Below are positions 34,500 to 43,164 of a stretch of DNA of 64,000 nucleotides, in pieces (within the stretch, counting starts at the first letter, position 1; each line of letters opens with the position of its first letter). A model generated the notes under the pieces. The model saw only the letters and a program-made list of their open reading frames with translations, searched no databases and was not told the origin of the DNA. The DNA lies in assembly GCF_030717955.1 (NCBI RefSeq), contig NZ_JAUZVY010000002.1, positions 1-64,000 of the forward strand. The letters are read 5' to 3'. The DNA comes from Alkalimonas delamerensis. GTDB lineage: Bacteria; Pseudomonadota; Gammaproteobacteria; Enterobacterales; Alteromonadaceae. The position numbers were made by a program, and so were the translations under genes.

Positions 34500-34721
34500 G
34501 TCTGCTACGGCCATGGACTGCATAAAATCGTCGAAGACGTCAGTGAGCAGCTGGAGTTCGTGCCTGCACAAATCCGGTTGCTGAAAAACATCCACCCTAA
34601 ATACATACAGCTGCTGCCAGTAAGAAGCACAATAGCAACTCACGATGCTCTGTGCCGATTCCTGATTGAGCTGCCAAAGATTAGTGATAACGAGCAACTG
34701 CAAAAGCTCTGGCCTTACTGA
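34500..34721 (+). pseudogene. remnant of an IS66-family transposase
   Basis: One open frame of 73 codons without a start reads CYGHGLHKIVEDVSEQLEF then VPAQIRLLKNIHPKYI, the zinc-finger-like region of IS66 TnpC (CxxCGxxLHxIxEDVSEQLE...PAQxRVxRxxRPKYxC). Some of the cysteines are lost and the catalytic domain is missing. After KYI the frame continues into sequence not recognised as IS66. The rest of 34398-34894 shows no gene. Confidence 0.75.
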
Positions 34722-34894
34722 TCAACTCATCCACCAATCACACCGCAGCTGTGGCTGGTGTTACGCTTGTAAATTAATGTTTTTTCAAGTAACTAGCTTT
34801 ATTTTTTAGAAAAACAAATAAATTATGCGTTATTCTCAAAACAATCCGCTGCACATTCCAATCTGGGCTGAACGGCTTTTCCTCTGCGGCCGTT

Positions 34895-35779
34895 CTAACA
34901 TATATTATTATACTGGCTATGACTCCACTCTTTATTTGGTACGCGCCAGTTTTTATATAAACAGGTTAGATAATCTTCTTTATTTATTGGGGCTGGTAAA
35001 TAATGATCTTCAAATGGAAGTAAATTTAATTCTTCTACAATTTCGCTGTGTACGGAAAGTGTACAATCTCCGACCTTCCAGTAACGTTTTTTTCCTACCT
35101 TATAGGTGATAAAAAAATCAACATATTTTACAGGATTATTGATATCATCCTCGTTGTAAATTTTTATAATTCTACAACAACTTTTTCTACCCTCAGGGGT
35201 ATCCAAATCACCATCTATTTTCAAAGCCCTCCATCTATTGTTTTCTGAAAAATCTGACGTAAAGGTTTTCAGGAAAATACTTATTAAGTCAAAAGCTTGA
35301 TCAGCATACTCCGATGGCAAGCCTAAATCGACATCATCATCCCATGGCAGTAAATCGTTGTCACGCACTATACCAAGCAAAGTACCATGGTCAATGTAAT
35401 GAGGTATATGATTCTTCTGCAAAAGATTTGATAGTTCTTTTAGTAACACCTTTGATAACATGTACTTGTCCCCTCTACCCATTGGGGATACTCCTTTCAC
35501 GACCCTGGCAGGCGCAATTTTTATTTTTTCTTCCTCGATCTGTATTTCTTTAAGTTGAGTTAGTATTGGTTTGAAAAACATACTGCATATAACCACCTCA
35601 TCAAAGCATAATCCCCTCAGTTCGGAAACCGGAATAACGGAAACACCTCCAATACTTAAACCATGTAGCGCAACGTTATTATCACAAATTGCGATTACTT
35701 CTGTACCGCTCTCGTTCTTGTAGTAATTTAAACCTCGCTTACCACCTGCGCCTGCACCAAATAGTACAACCTTCTTCAT
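34895..35779 (-). CDS. LicD-family phosphotransferase with N-terminal nucleotide-binding-like domain
   Basis: 294 residues. The N-terminal ~95 residues start KKVVLFGAGAGGKRGLNYY, a glycine-rich Rossmann-like domain. The C-terminal part is LicD: HGTLLGIVRDN (131-141) and PWDDDVDLGLP (145-155) supply the nucleotidyltransferase-fold metal site. LicD proteins move phosphorylcholine or polyol-phosphate from CDP carriers to glycans. The gene is AT-rich, flanked by IS66 and nucleotidyltransferase remnants, and probably acquired. Substrate is unknown; a TagD-like enzyme nearby hints at CDP-glycerol. Confidence 0.85.
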   Translation of the reverse strand: MKKVVLFGAGAGGKRGLNYYKNESGTEVIAICDNNVALHGLSIGGVSVIPVSELRGLCFDEVVICSMFFKPILTQLKEIQIEEEKIKIAPARVVKGVSPMGRGDKYMLSKVLLKELSNLLQKNHIPHYIDHGTLLGIVRDNDLLPWDDDVDLGLPSEYADQAFDLISIFLKTFTSDFSENNRWRALKIDGDLDTPEGRKSCCRIIKIYNEDDINNPVKYVDFFITYKVGKKRYWKVGDCTLSVHSEIVEELNLLPFEDHYLPAPINKEDYLTCLYKNWRVPNKEWSHSQYNNIC

Positions 35780-35899
35780 AAAACCCCCGTTTTATTAAAT
35801 TGATTTTTCTAGGCTCAGGTAACGAAACTCGCTGCCATTGTAGAAAAATTAATCTTAAATATTAAACCGAATCAATTTTTATACAACCTTATGGTATAG

Positions 35900-36025
35900 T
35901 TAATTCTGTAACTTAAATAAATTTTTGTTTTTCCCACTTTGAAGCATATCTGTATAATAATTTAAATCCTTCAATGTATCGATTTCCAGCCAAACATTCT
36001 CAACTCTCACTCCTAATCTACGTCA
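35900..36025 (-). pseudogene. C-terminal remnant of a sugar-nucleotidyltransferase-like gene
   Basis: A minus-strand frame ending at 35900 reads RRLGVRVENVWLEIDTLKD then LNYYTDMLQSGKN and a short tail. GVRVENVWLEIDTLKDL matches the final strand-helix of NTP_transferase enzymes (usually WIEIDTPEDLE). The rest of the enzyme is missing upstream, where an in-frame TGA is met. It precedes licD by 120 bases, the order of licC-licD type gene pairs, so it may be the ruined partner cytidylyltransferase. The stretch 36026-36360 has no recognisable gene. Confidence 0.55.
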
Positions 36026-36344
36026 TACGAAACCAAACTAAAATTTGAAGGCTTCACCTGACGGCGCTATTCTATCGCCACCAGTTAAACATTGCTTGAA
36101 CCATCATAGGTGCCATTCATGCCCTAGTAAGTCATTGATTAGTGAGGGCGTGTTAGCAATGAATTTAATTCGCGTACCGTTTCCGTTGAGTTCGTGGGTT
36201 ATAAAGTATTTGAACATGCTCATGCTCACTCATTATTCTTCGTTGTTGACAAGCAAATTTCGCACCAACTATGGCGACAAAATTCTGCTGGAATCGCTTT
36301 TTTGCGCCCTTTAGACCTGGCTTTCTACCTTGCTACATCAAGAC

Positions 36345-36525
36345 TTTTTTGCCTATAAGAAGTAGAGACCCGGTTATGCGCAATTACGATAAACTGTGCC
36401 GGGCTGACATAGCCTATCGCTGAGTGCCTACGAATACGGTTATCAAATATCTATCTCTATGTACTCAAATATTTCTTAGTTGTTAAGTCACTGCGATAAA
36501 AGTCTTTAGTTCATTTCTGCTTAAG
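36345..36525 (-). pseudogene. remnant of an IS3-family transposase (OrfB C-terminus)
   Basis: On the minus strand one frame gives EIFEYIEID, and after a one-base shift FDNRIRRHSAIGYVSPAQF. Together these are the C-terminal YIExxYNRxRRHSAIGYxSPxxF motif of IS3-group integrases. Upstream stops and the frameshift show it is dead. It lies directly after the TagD-like gene. Confidence 0.82.
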
Positions 36526-36529
36526 CTGA

Positions 36530-36943
36530 TTACAGAAAATCCTTTTGCATTTGGACGAACACATTGATGGCCTGTTTCATTGCGGTGGAAGAGATATCTT
36601 TGGTCCTATCTAGGTAAATCACCTGGCATAGATCGGACAACTCATCGAATTTACCGCGCCAGTCATCGCCCATCAAAAAGATATCCACGTTGTGTTGCAC
36701 AATGTCAGGCCTTTTTTGTTGCCAGTTTTGCTCAGGAATGATCAAGTCAACATAGCGGCAACTTTCTAGTATTGCTGCCCGGTGGGCATAAGGCACCAGG
36801 GTGGTTTTGCCTTTACTCTGATTAAACTCATCAGTGGATACCCCAACAATCAATCGATCGCCCAGTGATTTGGCGCGTTTTAAAAGATTGACGTGACCGA
36901 TATGAAACAAATCAAATGTCCCGTAGGTAATTACAGTTTTCAT
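36530..36943 (-). CDS. glycerol-3-phosphate cytidylyltransferase-like protein (TagD/GCT family)
   Basis: 137 residues, the standard length. The cytidylyltransferase motifs are GTFDLFHIGHVNLLKRA (HxGH at the active site, about residues 14-17) and the C-terminal RTKDISSTAMK (usual RTxGISTT). Such enzymes make CDP-glycerol from CTP and glycerol-3-phosphate. CDP-glycerol is a plausible donor for the two LicD-like proteins here. Related enzymes use other polyol or alcohol phosphates, so the substrate is not certain. Confidence 0.88.
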   Translation of the reverse strand: MKTVITYGTFDLFHIGHVNLLKRAKSLGDRLIVGVSTDEFNQSKGKTTLVPYAHRAAILESCRYVDLIIPEQNWQQKRPDIVQHNVDIFLMGDDWRGKFDELSDLCQVIYLDRTKDISSTAMKQAINVFVQMQKDFL

Positions 36944-37018
36944 AATGTACTCTAACCTCAGATACTAAACTTGGCTAAATGAAAAACCAGCATGGCTTCG
37001 CCGTCAGTATGTCGGGCT

Positions 37019-37234
37019 TTATTTGTCACCTTGTCGTACAAGGGCGACGATTAGATCGGCTGCTTTAACCTGTTGCTGGTAAAACAGGGCGGACAGCTCA
37101 TGCCGTTTAGCTAGACAATGTGCAGGCTCACCCTGTTGTTGCCAATCACGTAGCTGTGCCAGTAGCTCAGTCTGGCTGCTCGGGTAGTGTTGATTCTTGC
37201 AGAAGCATTGTTGCAAAATGATACTATTTCCCAT
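37019..37234 (-). CDS. hypothetical 71-residue protein
   Basis: Small hydrophilic protein of unrecognised family (MGNSIILQQCFCKNQHYPSS then a helical Q/L-rich part ending ADLIVALVRQGDK). An AAGGG lies nine bases before the ATG. It lies between the HAD and TagD-like genes in the same direction, with 68 and 75 bases around it. Coding is plausible but not proven. Confidence 0.5.
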   Translation of the reverse strand: MGNSIILQQCFCKNQHYPSSQTELLAQLRDWQQQGEPAHCLAKRHELSALFYQQQVKAADLIVALVRQGDK

Positions 37235-37302
37235 CGCAACGCCCTTGTATTTTATAGCTTGTAATGACTTTTTAAGTGCTACGCATCACGTAGATTAAAA
37301 AT

Positions 37303-37980
37303 CTACATGCTTGCTGTATTTTCTTTGTGTTGCCTCAAACTTTTAAGGTCAACTAGCTGCATCAATGAGTTTTGAGCATCATAACCTTTTCTTACAACCA
37401 TATCTCTGTGCGAACCGGTTAAAACTCGAACTGTATGCATACCTAACTTATTCAGGTTTACAAAGTCCTTCGAAGGGTTGTCACCAATATAAGTCATATT
37501 ATTCCATTCACACTTTTCTTCTTGTTTTATTAGCTTAAAGCAGTGTGTTGAAGGCTTGGCATTTTTTACTCCAAATCGATGCGTAATAAAAATGCGCTTA
37601 AAATATTGCTCAATACCCAATGCCTGTATTTTTTTGTGCTGTACAATTTTATTTCCATCTGTAACTAAGTAGAGGGGCTTTGGCAGTTGGAGTAGTAGTT
37701 GATGGTGCTCCTCTGGCATACTTATCTTTGGTTCATGCAGCCTGTAACAGCTGATACAAGCTTTTATATTGCCTTTAGTAGCAAGTTTATGCTGTGCCAG
37801 CCAATCATCGAAAATACGACCACGGCCTTGTGTGTCGAGTAGCTGCAACATTGTTTCGAAGCTTTTTGTCTCATTCAGCTGCCATGTTATGGCAGCAAAG
37901 CGGGCAACGGCCCATAGGCCACTTTTTACATATTGGCGCTCTTCATATAAGGTATCATCTAAGTCAAAAATATAGATCAC
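37303..37980 (-). CDS. HAD-superfamily hydrolase
   Basis: 225 residues from a GTG at 37980 that overlaps the ATP-grasp stop (GTGA) and has GGAG ten bases upstream. The longer frame reaching 38064 lies inside the neighbour and is rejected. HAD motifs: FDLDDTLY (nucleophile D6 and acid D8), LVTDGN (motif II), a lysine in KNAKPS and YIGDNPSKDF (motif III). It is probably a phosphatase acting on a small phosphorylated intermediate of the adjacent pathway. Confidence 0.85.
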   Translation of the reverse strand: MIYIFDLDDTLYEERQYVKSGLWAVARFAAITWQLNETKSFETMLQLLDTQGRGRIFDDWLAQHKLATKGNIKACISCYRLHEPKISMPEEHHQLLLQLPKPLYLVTDGNKIVQHKKIQALGIEQYFKRIFITHRFGVKNAKPSTHCFKLIKQEEKCEWNNMTYIGDNPSKDFVNLNKLGMHTVRVLTGSHRDMVVRKGYDAQNSLMQLVDLKSLRQHKENTASM

Positions 37981-38933
37981 AAGTACAAATCTCCGGCATA
38001 GCGCACTTGAGTGATTGGATTTGAGGCTGGTGTAAATGGCATTGCATTGACATCTAATCCACAACTTTCAGCCAGACTCCAATATAAACTATCAACACCA
38101 GCTCTAATACCAAGTGTGGAAGCGCCTCCAAAGCGACAATTGCATTCGATAATATGCAATTGTTGTTGTCGGTCGATGATGGCTTGCATAACTACCGGGC
38201 CTGTCAACTGCAATGTCTGCAATGCATCTCTGATCATGGCATCATACTGGGGTAGGGGGGTTGTTTGACTAATTTGTGACTCACCATGCTGTACCTTGAC
38301 ACGGTAGCGGTAAATATTCGCTTTCAACTTCCCTTCGCAATTGAGCCAGGCATCGATACTGATCTCACGACCCTGAATGTAAGGTTGGAAAATAGGCTGC
38401 TTTAATGCTGCTGCATGCTGCAGCGCTGCAGTTGTATCAAGTGCCAGGCCCAGACTTTGACTGCCTGCACCAGTGCGCTCCTTAACCACCCAAAGAGGAC
38501 TATCGCCAGCAGGTTCTTCAAAGCTAGGTATCACGGGGAAACCTTTACTAATAAGTTGATTGGAGAATTCATGTTTATCAAGGCAACTTTGTACGGCCCT
38601 TTCGGGGGATATAAGTACGCGGATACCTTGTTCTTCCAACTGGGGCTTTAATCTTGCCCAAAATAAAAGCTCACCATCCCTGCTAGGCAGAACATGGCTT
38701 ATTTTCCGCTGCACTAAGCCGGCAATGATATCGTTGGTTGATGCTTTGGTTGAATGCGGCATTAACCAGAAATCGTCGGCAAAATACTGGCTAACAACAG
38801 GAGAGTTGCTATCTCCAGCAACAATGAGTGCTGAGCTGTTAATCCGTTTTGCTGCAGTACGCAAGGCATTTAACAACGGAACTTTTGCTGCGGCACTTGT
38901 AAGAAGAACTTTAAGTTTGTCGCTAGCTGTCAT
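37977..38933 (-). CDS. ATP-grasp family ligase-like protein
   Basis: 318 residues. The N-terminal pre-ATP-grasp domain (KVLLTSAAAKVPLLNALR) is followed by an ATP-grasp core with LWVVKERTGAGSQSLGLA (nucleotide-binding loop) and HIIECNCRFGGAS (metal-binding E and N). ATP-grasp enzymes join a carboxylate to an amine or thiol by an acyl-phosphate. It resembles carbamoyl-phosphate-synthase-like proteins found next to HAD phosphatases in surface polysaccharide and flagellin-modification clusters. Substrate unknown. Confidence 0.83.
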   Translation of the reverse strand: MTASDKLKVLLTSAAAKVPLLNALRTAAKRINSSALIVAGDSNSPVVSQYFADDFWLMPHSTKASTNDIIAGLVQRKISHVLPSRDGELLFWARLKPQLEEQGIRVLISPERAVQSCLDKHEFSNQLISKGFPVIPSFEEPAGDSPLWVVKERTGAGSQSLGLALDTTAALQHAAALKQPIFQPYIQGREISIDAWLNCEGKLKANIYRYRVKVQHGESQISQTTPLPQYDAMIRDALQTLQLTGPVVMQAIIDRQQQLHIIECNCRFGGASTLGIRAGVDSLYWSLAESCGLDVNAMPFTPASNPITQVRYAGDLYL

Positions 38934-38939
38934 TCTTCA

Positions 38940-39857
38940 TTACCAAAAGGCAAGTTTTGAAATAGAGACTGTTCTATGTTGAGTTTCAATGATGGATCGT
39001 CTGTTATCGTAATCATTCAGTGTCATAGACTTTTTCGGTGTTTGCCAGTCACCATACATAAACGTTAGAAAATTGACCGCTTCAGATGGAATAGAAATGG
39101 CGTGCCCGCCAAAGTTGATCGTTTCTAAAGTATTAAAGTGATGCTCTGGTGCGAAAAAAATCCCGGCCGACGAAAGTAACTCCGAGCGGCCATTCACTGA
39201 TTTACGACGTTGCAGGCTGGTTTCGAACGGCACTAAAGAGCAACCAGGCTTTGGTTTGAATTCAATATTAAGACACACATCTTCACCAGATTGTCGGAGC
39301 AATGTAGCTTGCCAGTCGACTTTATCTTGCAACGGTGCCAACATTGGAAAGCGTTTTAGGACAGTAAGCGCTTTATCAAAATCCGCATCATCAATGGCGA
39401 AATCAATATCATCGTCCCAGGCTAGTAACCTTCCTTCACGCATTATGCCGAGAAGGGTTCCTGAATCAATGCAAGCCTTAATTTGGTGCTCTCTGAAGAG
39501 CTCACTTAGCATAATGATTAATTGATGGCCGAGCTCCAGGGTTTGGGGATGACTGAATGGTTGCTCAGATTTTAGCTCTTTCTTATTAGGAACATAAATT
39601 TTCTCTGCTGCGATACCTAGCTCTTTAGTCAGTTGTTGAAAAATGCTATCGATCCACAAGCTAGTTATAACAATTTTGTCGTATTGTATTGTTTTGAGAG
39701 TTTCTGGTGCTAGAACTGGGATCTGTCCGATACGCTGGTTATGTCGTTTACTATCGTTGTCGACAAATGCGACTATGTTATAGTCGGGATGCTTTTCGAG
39801 GTATGTTTCTCCAGCTTTACTGGCTCCAAACAGTACAAGTGCATCAGTTGCATTCAT
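38940..39857 (-). CDS. second LicD-family phosphotransferase-like protein
   Basis: 305 residues from the ATG at 39857, which overlaps the pseI stop (ATGA). The domain layout repeats that of the protein at 34895: a Rossmann-like N-terminus (ALVLFGASKAGETYLEKH) and a LicD domain with SGTLLGIMREG (132-142) and AWDDDIDFAI (146-155). The two are clearly paralogous in design but divergent in sequence. It probably transfers a phospho-substituent to a glycan or sugar intermediate. Confidence 0.83.
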   Translation of the reverse strand: MNATDALVLFGASKAGETYLEKHPDYNIVAFVDNDSKRHNQRIGQIPVLAPETLKTIQYDKIVITSLWIDSIFQQLTKELGIAAEKIYVPNKKELKSEQPFSHPQTLELGHQLIIMLSELFREHQIKACIDSGTLLGIMREGRLLAWDDDIDFAIDDADFDKALTVLKRFPMLAPLQDKVDWQATLLRQSGEDVCLNIEFKPKPGCSLVPFETSLQRRKSVNGRSELLSSAGIFFAPEHHFNTLETINFGGHAISIPSEAVNFLTFMYGDWQTPKKSMTLNDYDNRRSIIETQHRTVSISKLAFW

Positions 39858-40906
39858 AATAAATCCCATGTCAGTGCAGTTCCTTTCTCTGTAGCCTTTT
39901 TAATGGCTTTACCTAGAACAAGTTGCAAATATTTAGGGGGGAGCCCAAGTCCTGGCCTTACTGACCGCAAATTTTCTACAGTCAATATTTCACCGGCTTT
40001 CATATCTCTTGCGATATAAAGTGAGCGACGGTGAAGCCTTGAGGCAATCTCTTTATCGGTACAGCCATAATGAACTTTTCCCAGAGCGCAGTGGGCGCGA
40101 GCTGTTTCATCTACCAGCATTTTTAGCTCATTTGGTTCCAGCGAAAACTCGGCATCAACTTCACCACCACTTCTATCAAGTACAAAGTGTTTTTCAATAA
40201 CGGTCGCGCCTAGTGAGACTGCGGCGACCGATACACCGACTCCCGGGGTATGGTCGGATAATCCGACCTGGCAATTAAATAACTGTGCTAAATGCGGAAT
40301 AGTGCGCAAGTTTGCATCGACTGGGCGCGCAGGATAGTTACTGGTGCACTTAAGTAGAATAAGGTCCTTGCAGCCATTGCCGCGCAATACTTCAACAGAT
40401 TCAGCGAGCTCAGCTTGTGTTGCCATTCCAGTTGACATAATCACAGGCTTGCCTGTTTTGGCAACCGCGGCTAATAGAGCGTGATCAATATTCTCGAAAG
40501 ATGCAATTTTATAACAAGGGGCATTGAGTGATTCCAGAAACTCAACAGCAGTTAAATCAAAAGGAGAACTAAAAGCCAGCATGCCTTTACTGTTGGCATA
40601 GTCAAAAATCGGTTGATGCCACTCCCATGGAGTCATTGCCTGTTTGTAAAGATTGTAGAGTGAATTTCCTTGCCAAAGACTTGTTGGATCTTCAATGAAA
40701 AACTCCCTATCATGAACATCAAGCGTAATGGTATCTGGAGTATAGGTTTGTAGTTTCAGTGCATGAGCACCTGCAGCAGCTGCTGCATCTACCAAAGCCA
40801 TTGCCTTATCGAGATTCTGACCATGGTTACCTGACATTTCAGCAATGATCAAAGGTGGCTGGTCCGGGCCAACTGTTTGATGACCAATTTGAATTGTAGC
40901 AATCAT
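39854..40906 (-). CDS. pseI: PseI, pseudaminic acid synthase
   Basis: 350 residues. NeuB-family TIM barrel (IIAEMSGNHGQNLDKAMALVDAAAAAGAHALKLQTY) with the C-terminal SAF (antifreeze-like) domain (RRSLYIARDMKAGEILTVENL). It condenses phosphoenolpyruvate with 2,4-diacetamido-2,4,6-trideoxy-altrose to make pseudaminic acid. AEMSGNHGQ favours PseI over NeuB or LegI. It is split from the other pse genes by hsbA and hsbR, and is the first gene of the accessory block reading downstream. No clear promoter is seen in 40907-41251, which also has no recognisable gene. Confidence 0.93.
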   Translation of the reverse strand: MIATIQIGHQTVGPDQPPLIIAEMSGNHGQNLDKAMALVDAAAAAGAHALKLQTYTPDTITLDVHDREFFIEDPTSLWQGNSLYNLYKQAMTPWEWHQPIFDYANSKGMLAFSSPFDLTAVEFLESLNAPCYKIASFENIDHALLAAVAKTGKPVIMSTGMATQAELAESVEVLRGNGCKDLILLKCTSNYPARPVDANLRTIPHLAQLFNCQVGLSDHTPGVGVSVAAVSLGATVIEKHFVLDRSGGEVDAEFSLEPNELKMLVDETARAHCALGKVHYGCTDKEIASRLHRRSLYIARDMKAGEILTVENLRSVRPGLGLPPKYLQLVLGKAIKKATEKGTALTWDLL

Positions 40907-41251
40907 TCTAAAAAGTTCACTCCAAAGTAAAGAGTTCGATCATTGATGAGGTTATTCATACCAGCAAATAGCGGGCTCTATTTAAAAAAACTTGCTTGCA
41001 TGAACGGCATTAATGAACCGAAACTGCTAAATAGCTAGTTAATGGAATTCAATTCGCATTCCAAAGAGAATGAATCACAGTTAAGTTTCTTCGTTATCTT
41101 TCAATCGTATGCCAACTTTCAGCTGTTGATGACCGTCGATGGCTCAATTTCTGGCATGCACCCAACTAAGCCAAAGCCTGCATCCAACGTCTTATTTATG
41201 GTATCGGCATGCCTGGGCTTTGCTTTAGTCCGGTGCCGCATGGAGCTGGCT

Positions 41252-41755
41252 TTAATCCTCGGGCAGTTGCTGTTTCAGCAGATCCACCACCGATTGAAAT
41301 TCGGCTCGGTTTTTATCGCTTAGATCCAACAGTGCCTGATGGGCCCGCAGTATCATCTGACCTTGCTGTTGATCCTGGTAGGCTGCCGGTTCCACCTCGG
41401 TCAGCTCGGTGTGCTGTACCCTTGGTTGGGCTGCAAAGTCAAAGACCTGGTCCAGACAAAGCCCGCGCAGCAAGTGCTCGATTTCATCATCGCGGCTAAA
41501 CAGCAGTGGCCTGGGTAACTTATGCTGTTGGCAATGCCGGGCCAGGCTGGCCAGTAAGCCAATGTGGGTGCTGTCGATAAAGGTCACCTCGGTGATATCG
41601 ACCACCACCTGGCCACAGAGTGGCTGTTGCTGCTGTTGAAACAGCCGTTCCAACAGATCGTCCATGCCACTGGCATTGGTGTAGCGCAGTTCGCCAATCA
41701 ATTTGAAATAGCAGTGGTCTTTTTGGCAAGCAAATAAAATTTGAGCCTCAGTCAT
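41252..41755 (-). CDS. STAS-domain anti-sigma factor antagonist, HsbA-like
   Basis: 167 residues. The N-terminal ~110 residues form a STAS domain with the phosphorylatable serine in VTFIDSTHIGLLASLARH. The remaining ~55 residues are a polar helical tail. In P. aeruginosa the equivalent HsbA binds FlgM when unphosphorylated and so affects sigma-28 activity, and it also signals to a diguanylate cyclase. Its start overlaps the end of the phosphatase gene by eight bases, a strong sign of paired function. Confidence 0.87.
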   Translation of the reverse strand: MTEAQILFACQKDHCYFKLIGELRYTNASGMDDLLERLFQQQQQPLCGQVVVDITEVTFIDSTHIGLLASLARHCQQHKLPRPLLFSRDDEIEHLLRGLCLDQVFDFAAQPRVQHTELTEVEPAAYQDQQQGQMILRAHQALLDLSDKNRAEFQSVVDLLKQQLPED

Positions 41756-43082
41756 GGTTGGACTCCTGGCAATGAATGCACAGTATGGTCAAATCGTCCG
41801 GTAGCGGTTGCTGACGCTCCAGCTCAAGCTCTTTGACCAACTGTGGCAGCTGCTGAATGCCACTTTGTTGCAGCCGAGCCAGTTTTTGCTCGTTACTCTG
41901 ACCGGGGAGCAAATCCAGCAACCCATCGGAACACAGCAGCAACCTGCTACCAGCACCGAACGGCAGCAGATGGCTTTGGTAACGAACATCCTCAAACATG
42001 CCGGCCGGTGTGCTTTTTAACTCGAGCCATCGGGCTGATTGGCCGGGCGCTTGCACCAAAGGCCATGGAAAGGCACCGGCATTGGCAAAATGCAGACTGT
42101 GCTGGCGGCGATCCAGCACGCCGTAAAAAAGCGCAATGTATTTGCCAATATTTTCTTTCAGCAACTCTTTATTCAAGCTCGCCAGTAATTCGGCAGGCTC
42201 TGCAATCAGGGGGGATTGTTGCTGACGGTAGTTTTCAAACTGAGCACTGATAAAGCGCTTTAAGTAGACGGTAACAAAAGCCGATGCCACTCCATGACCG
42301 GATACATCGGCAATGTAAAAGGCGGTACGGTCGGCATCGATGGCGAAGTAGTCGACAAAGTCACCACTCATGTAATCGGATGGCCGTAAAAAATGTTCAA
42401 AACGATAGGGCGGCCAATCCAGCTCGCGTGGGGGCAGCAATTTAAACTGCACTTGACGGCCGGCCTTTTCGCCAGCCTCAAGCTCTGCCAGTGACTGCTT
42501 GAGTTTGGCATTGGCGGCTTCCAGCTGCTGGGTGCGGGCTAGCACTTTGGCTTCCAGCGTTTGATTCAGTTGCTCCAACTGATGAATTGCGACATAGGCC
42601 CGCAAGGCAGAGGTGATGGTGGTTGTGAGTCGCTGAACCGTCAGCTCGGTTTTCGAGCGGTAGTCGTTGATGTCGTATTCCTGCACCACTTTTTGTTCCG
42701 GTGCCTGGCCTGGCTGGCCAGTTCGCAAAATAATGCGCACTTGTTGGTTGTTCAATGTCTCACGGATGTAGTGCACCAGGGTTAAACCGGCATCGTCGGT
42801 TTCCATCACCACATCCAGCAGAATCAGCACAATGTCCGGGTGTTGTTGCAGCACTTCTTTGGCCTCGGCAGCACTGTGCGCGCTTAAAAATGTCAGTTTC
42901 CGTTGCTGAAAGCGGTAATCGCGAAGGGCCATGGTGGTGACATGATGCATTTCGGGCTCATCGTCGACAATCAGGATGGGCCAGGCGTCTTGCTCAGTGG
43001 TTTCCTGCTCATCATCGGCAAGAAAATCCATCGGGGCATCGTCATGCACTGCGTTGTTTGAGGACTGCGACAGTTCTGTCAC
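41748..43082 (-). CDS. response regulator with PP2C-type (SpoIIE) phosphatase domain, HsbR-like
   Basis: 444 residues from a GTG at 43082, seven bases after GGAGG; a longer frame from a TTG at 43118 lacks this support. Order: receiver domain (ILIVDDEPE to VLILLDVVMETDDAG), a coiled coil (~170-215), then a SpoIIE/PP2C phosphatase (GDFVDYFAIDADRTAFYIADVSGHGVASAF, LLLCSDGLLDLLP, PDDLTILCI). It would dephosphorylate the STAS serine of the neighbour in response to phosphorylation of the receiver. The HsbR kinase domain (HATPase) is not seen at the C-terminus, so the kinase may be separate. Confidence 0.85.
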   Translation of the reverse strand: MTELSQSSNNAVHDDAPMDFLADDEQETTEQDAWPILIVDDEPEMHHVTTMALRDYRFQQRKLTFLSAHSAAEAKEVLQQHPDIVLILLDVVMETDDAGLTLVHYIRETLNNQQVRIILRTGQPGQAPEQKVVQEYDINDYRSKTELTVQRLTTTITSALRAYVAIHQLEQLNQTLEAKVLARTQQLEAANAKLKQSLAELEAGEKAGRQVQFKLLPPRELDWPPYRFEHFLRPSDYMSGDFVDYFAIDADRTAFYIADVSGHGVASAFVTVYLKRFISAQFENYRQQQSPLIAEPAELLASLNKELLKENIGKYIALFYGVLDRRQHSLHFANAGAFPWPLVQAPGQSARWLELKSTPAGMFEDVRYQSHLLPFGAGSRLLLCSDGLLDLLPGQSNEQKLARLQQSGIQQLPQLVKELELERQQPLPDDLTILCIHCQESNHD

Positions 43083-43164
43083 CTGCAAACCTCCATTTGA
43101 TTGATAGACAGGATCCAAGGCTATACTAACTATAGCGGGCTAGACCTGATTTTAACCAGTAGTT

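Noticed and set aside
36045..36314. 89-codon plus-strand frame in the AT-rich gap before the TagD-like gene
   Set aside because: It has no similarity I can recognise, lies among IS and gene remnants and has no good ribosome-binding site.
41042..41251. Possible small gene between pseI and the STAS gene
   Set aside because: Frames on both strands are short, overlap the STAS gene end or lack start signals; nothing is recognisable.
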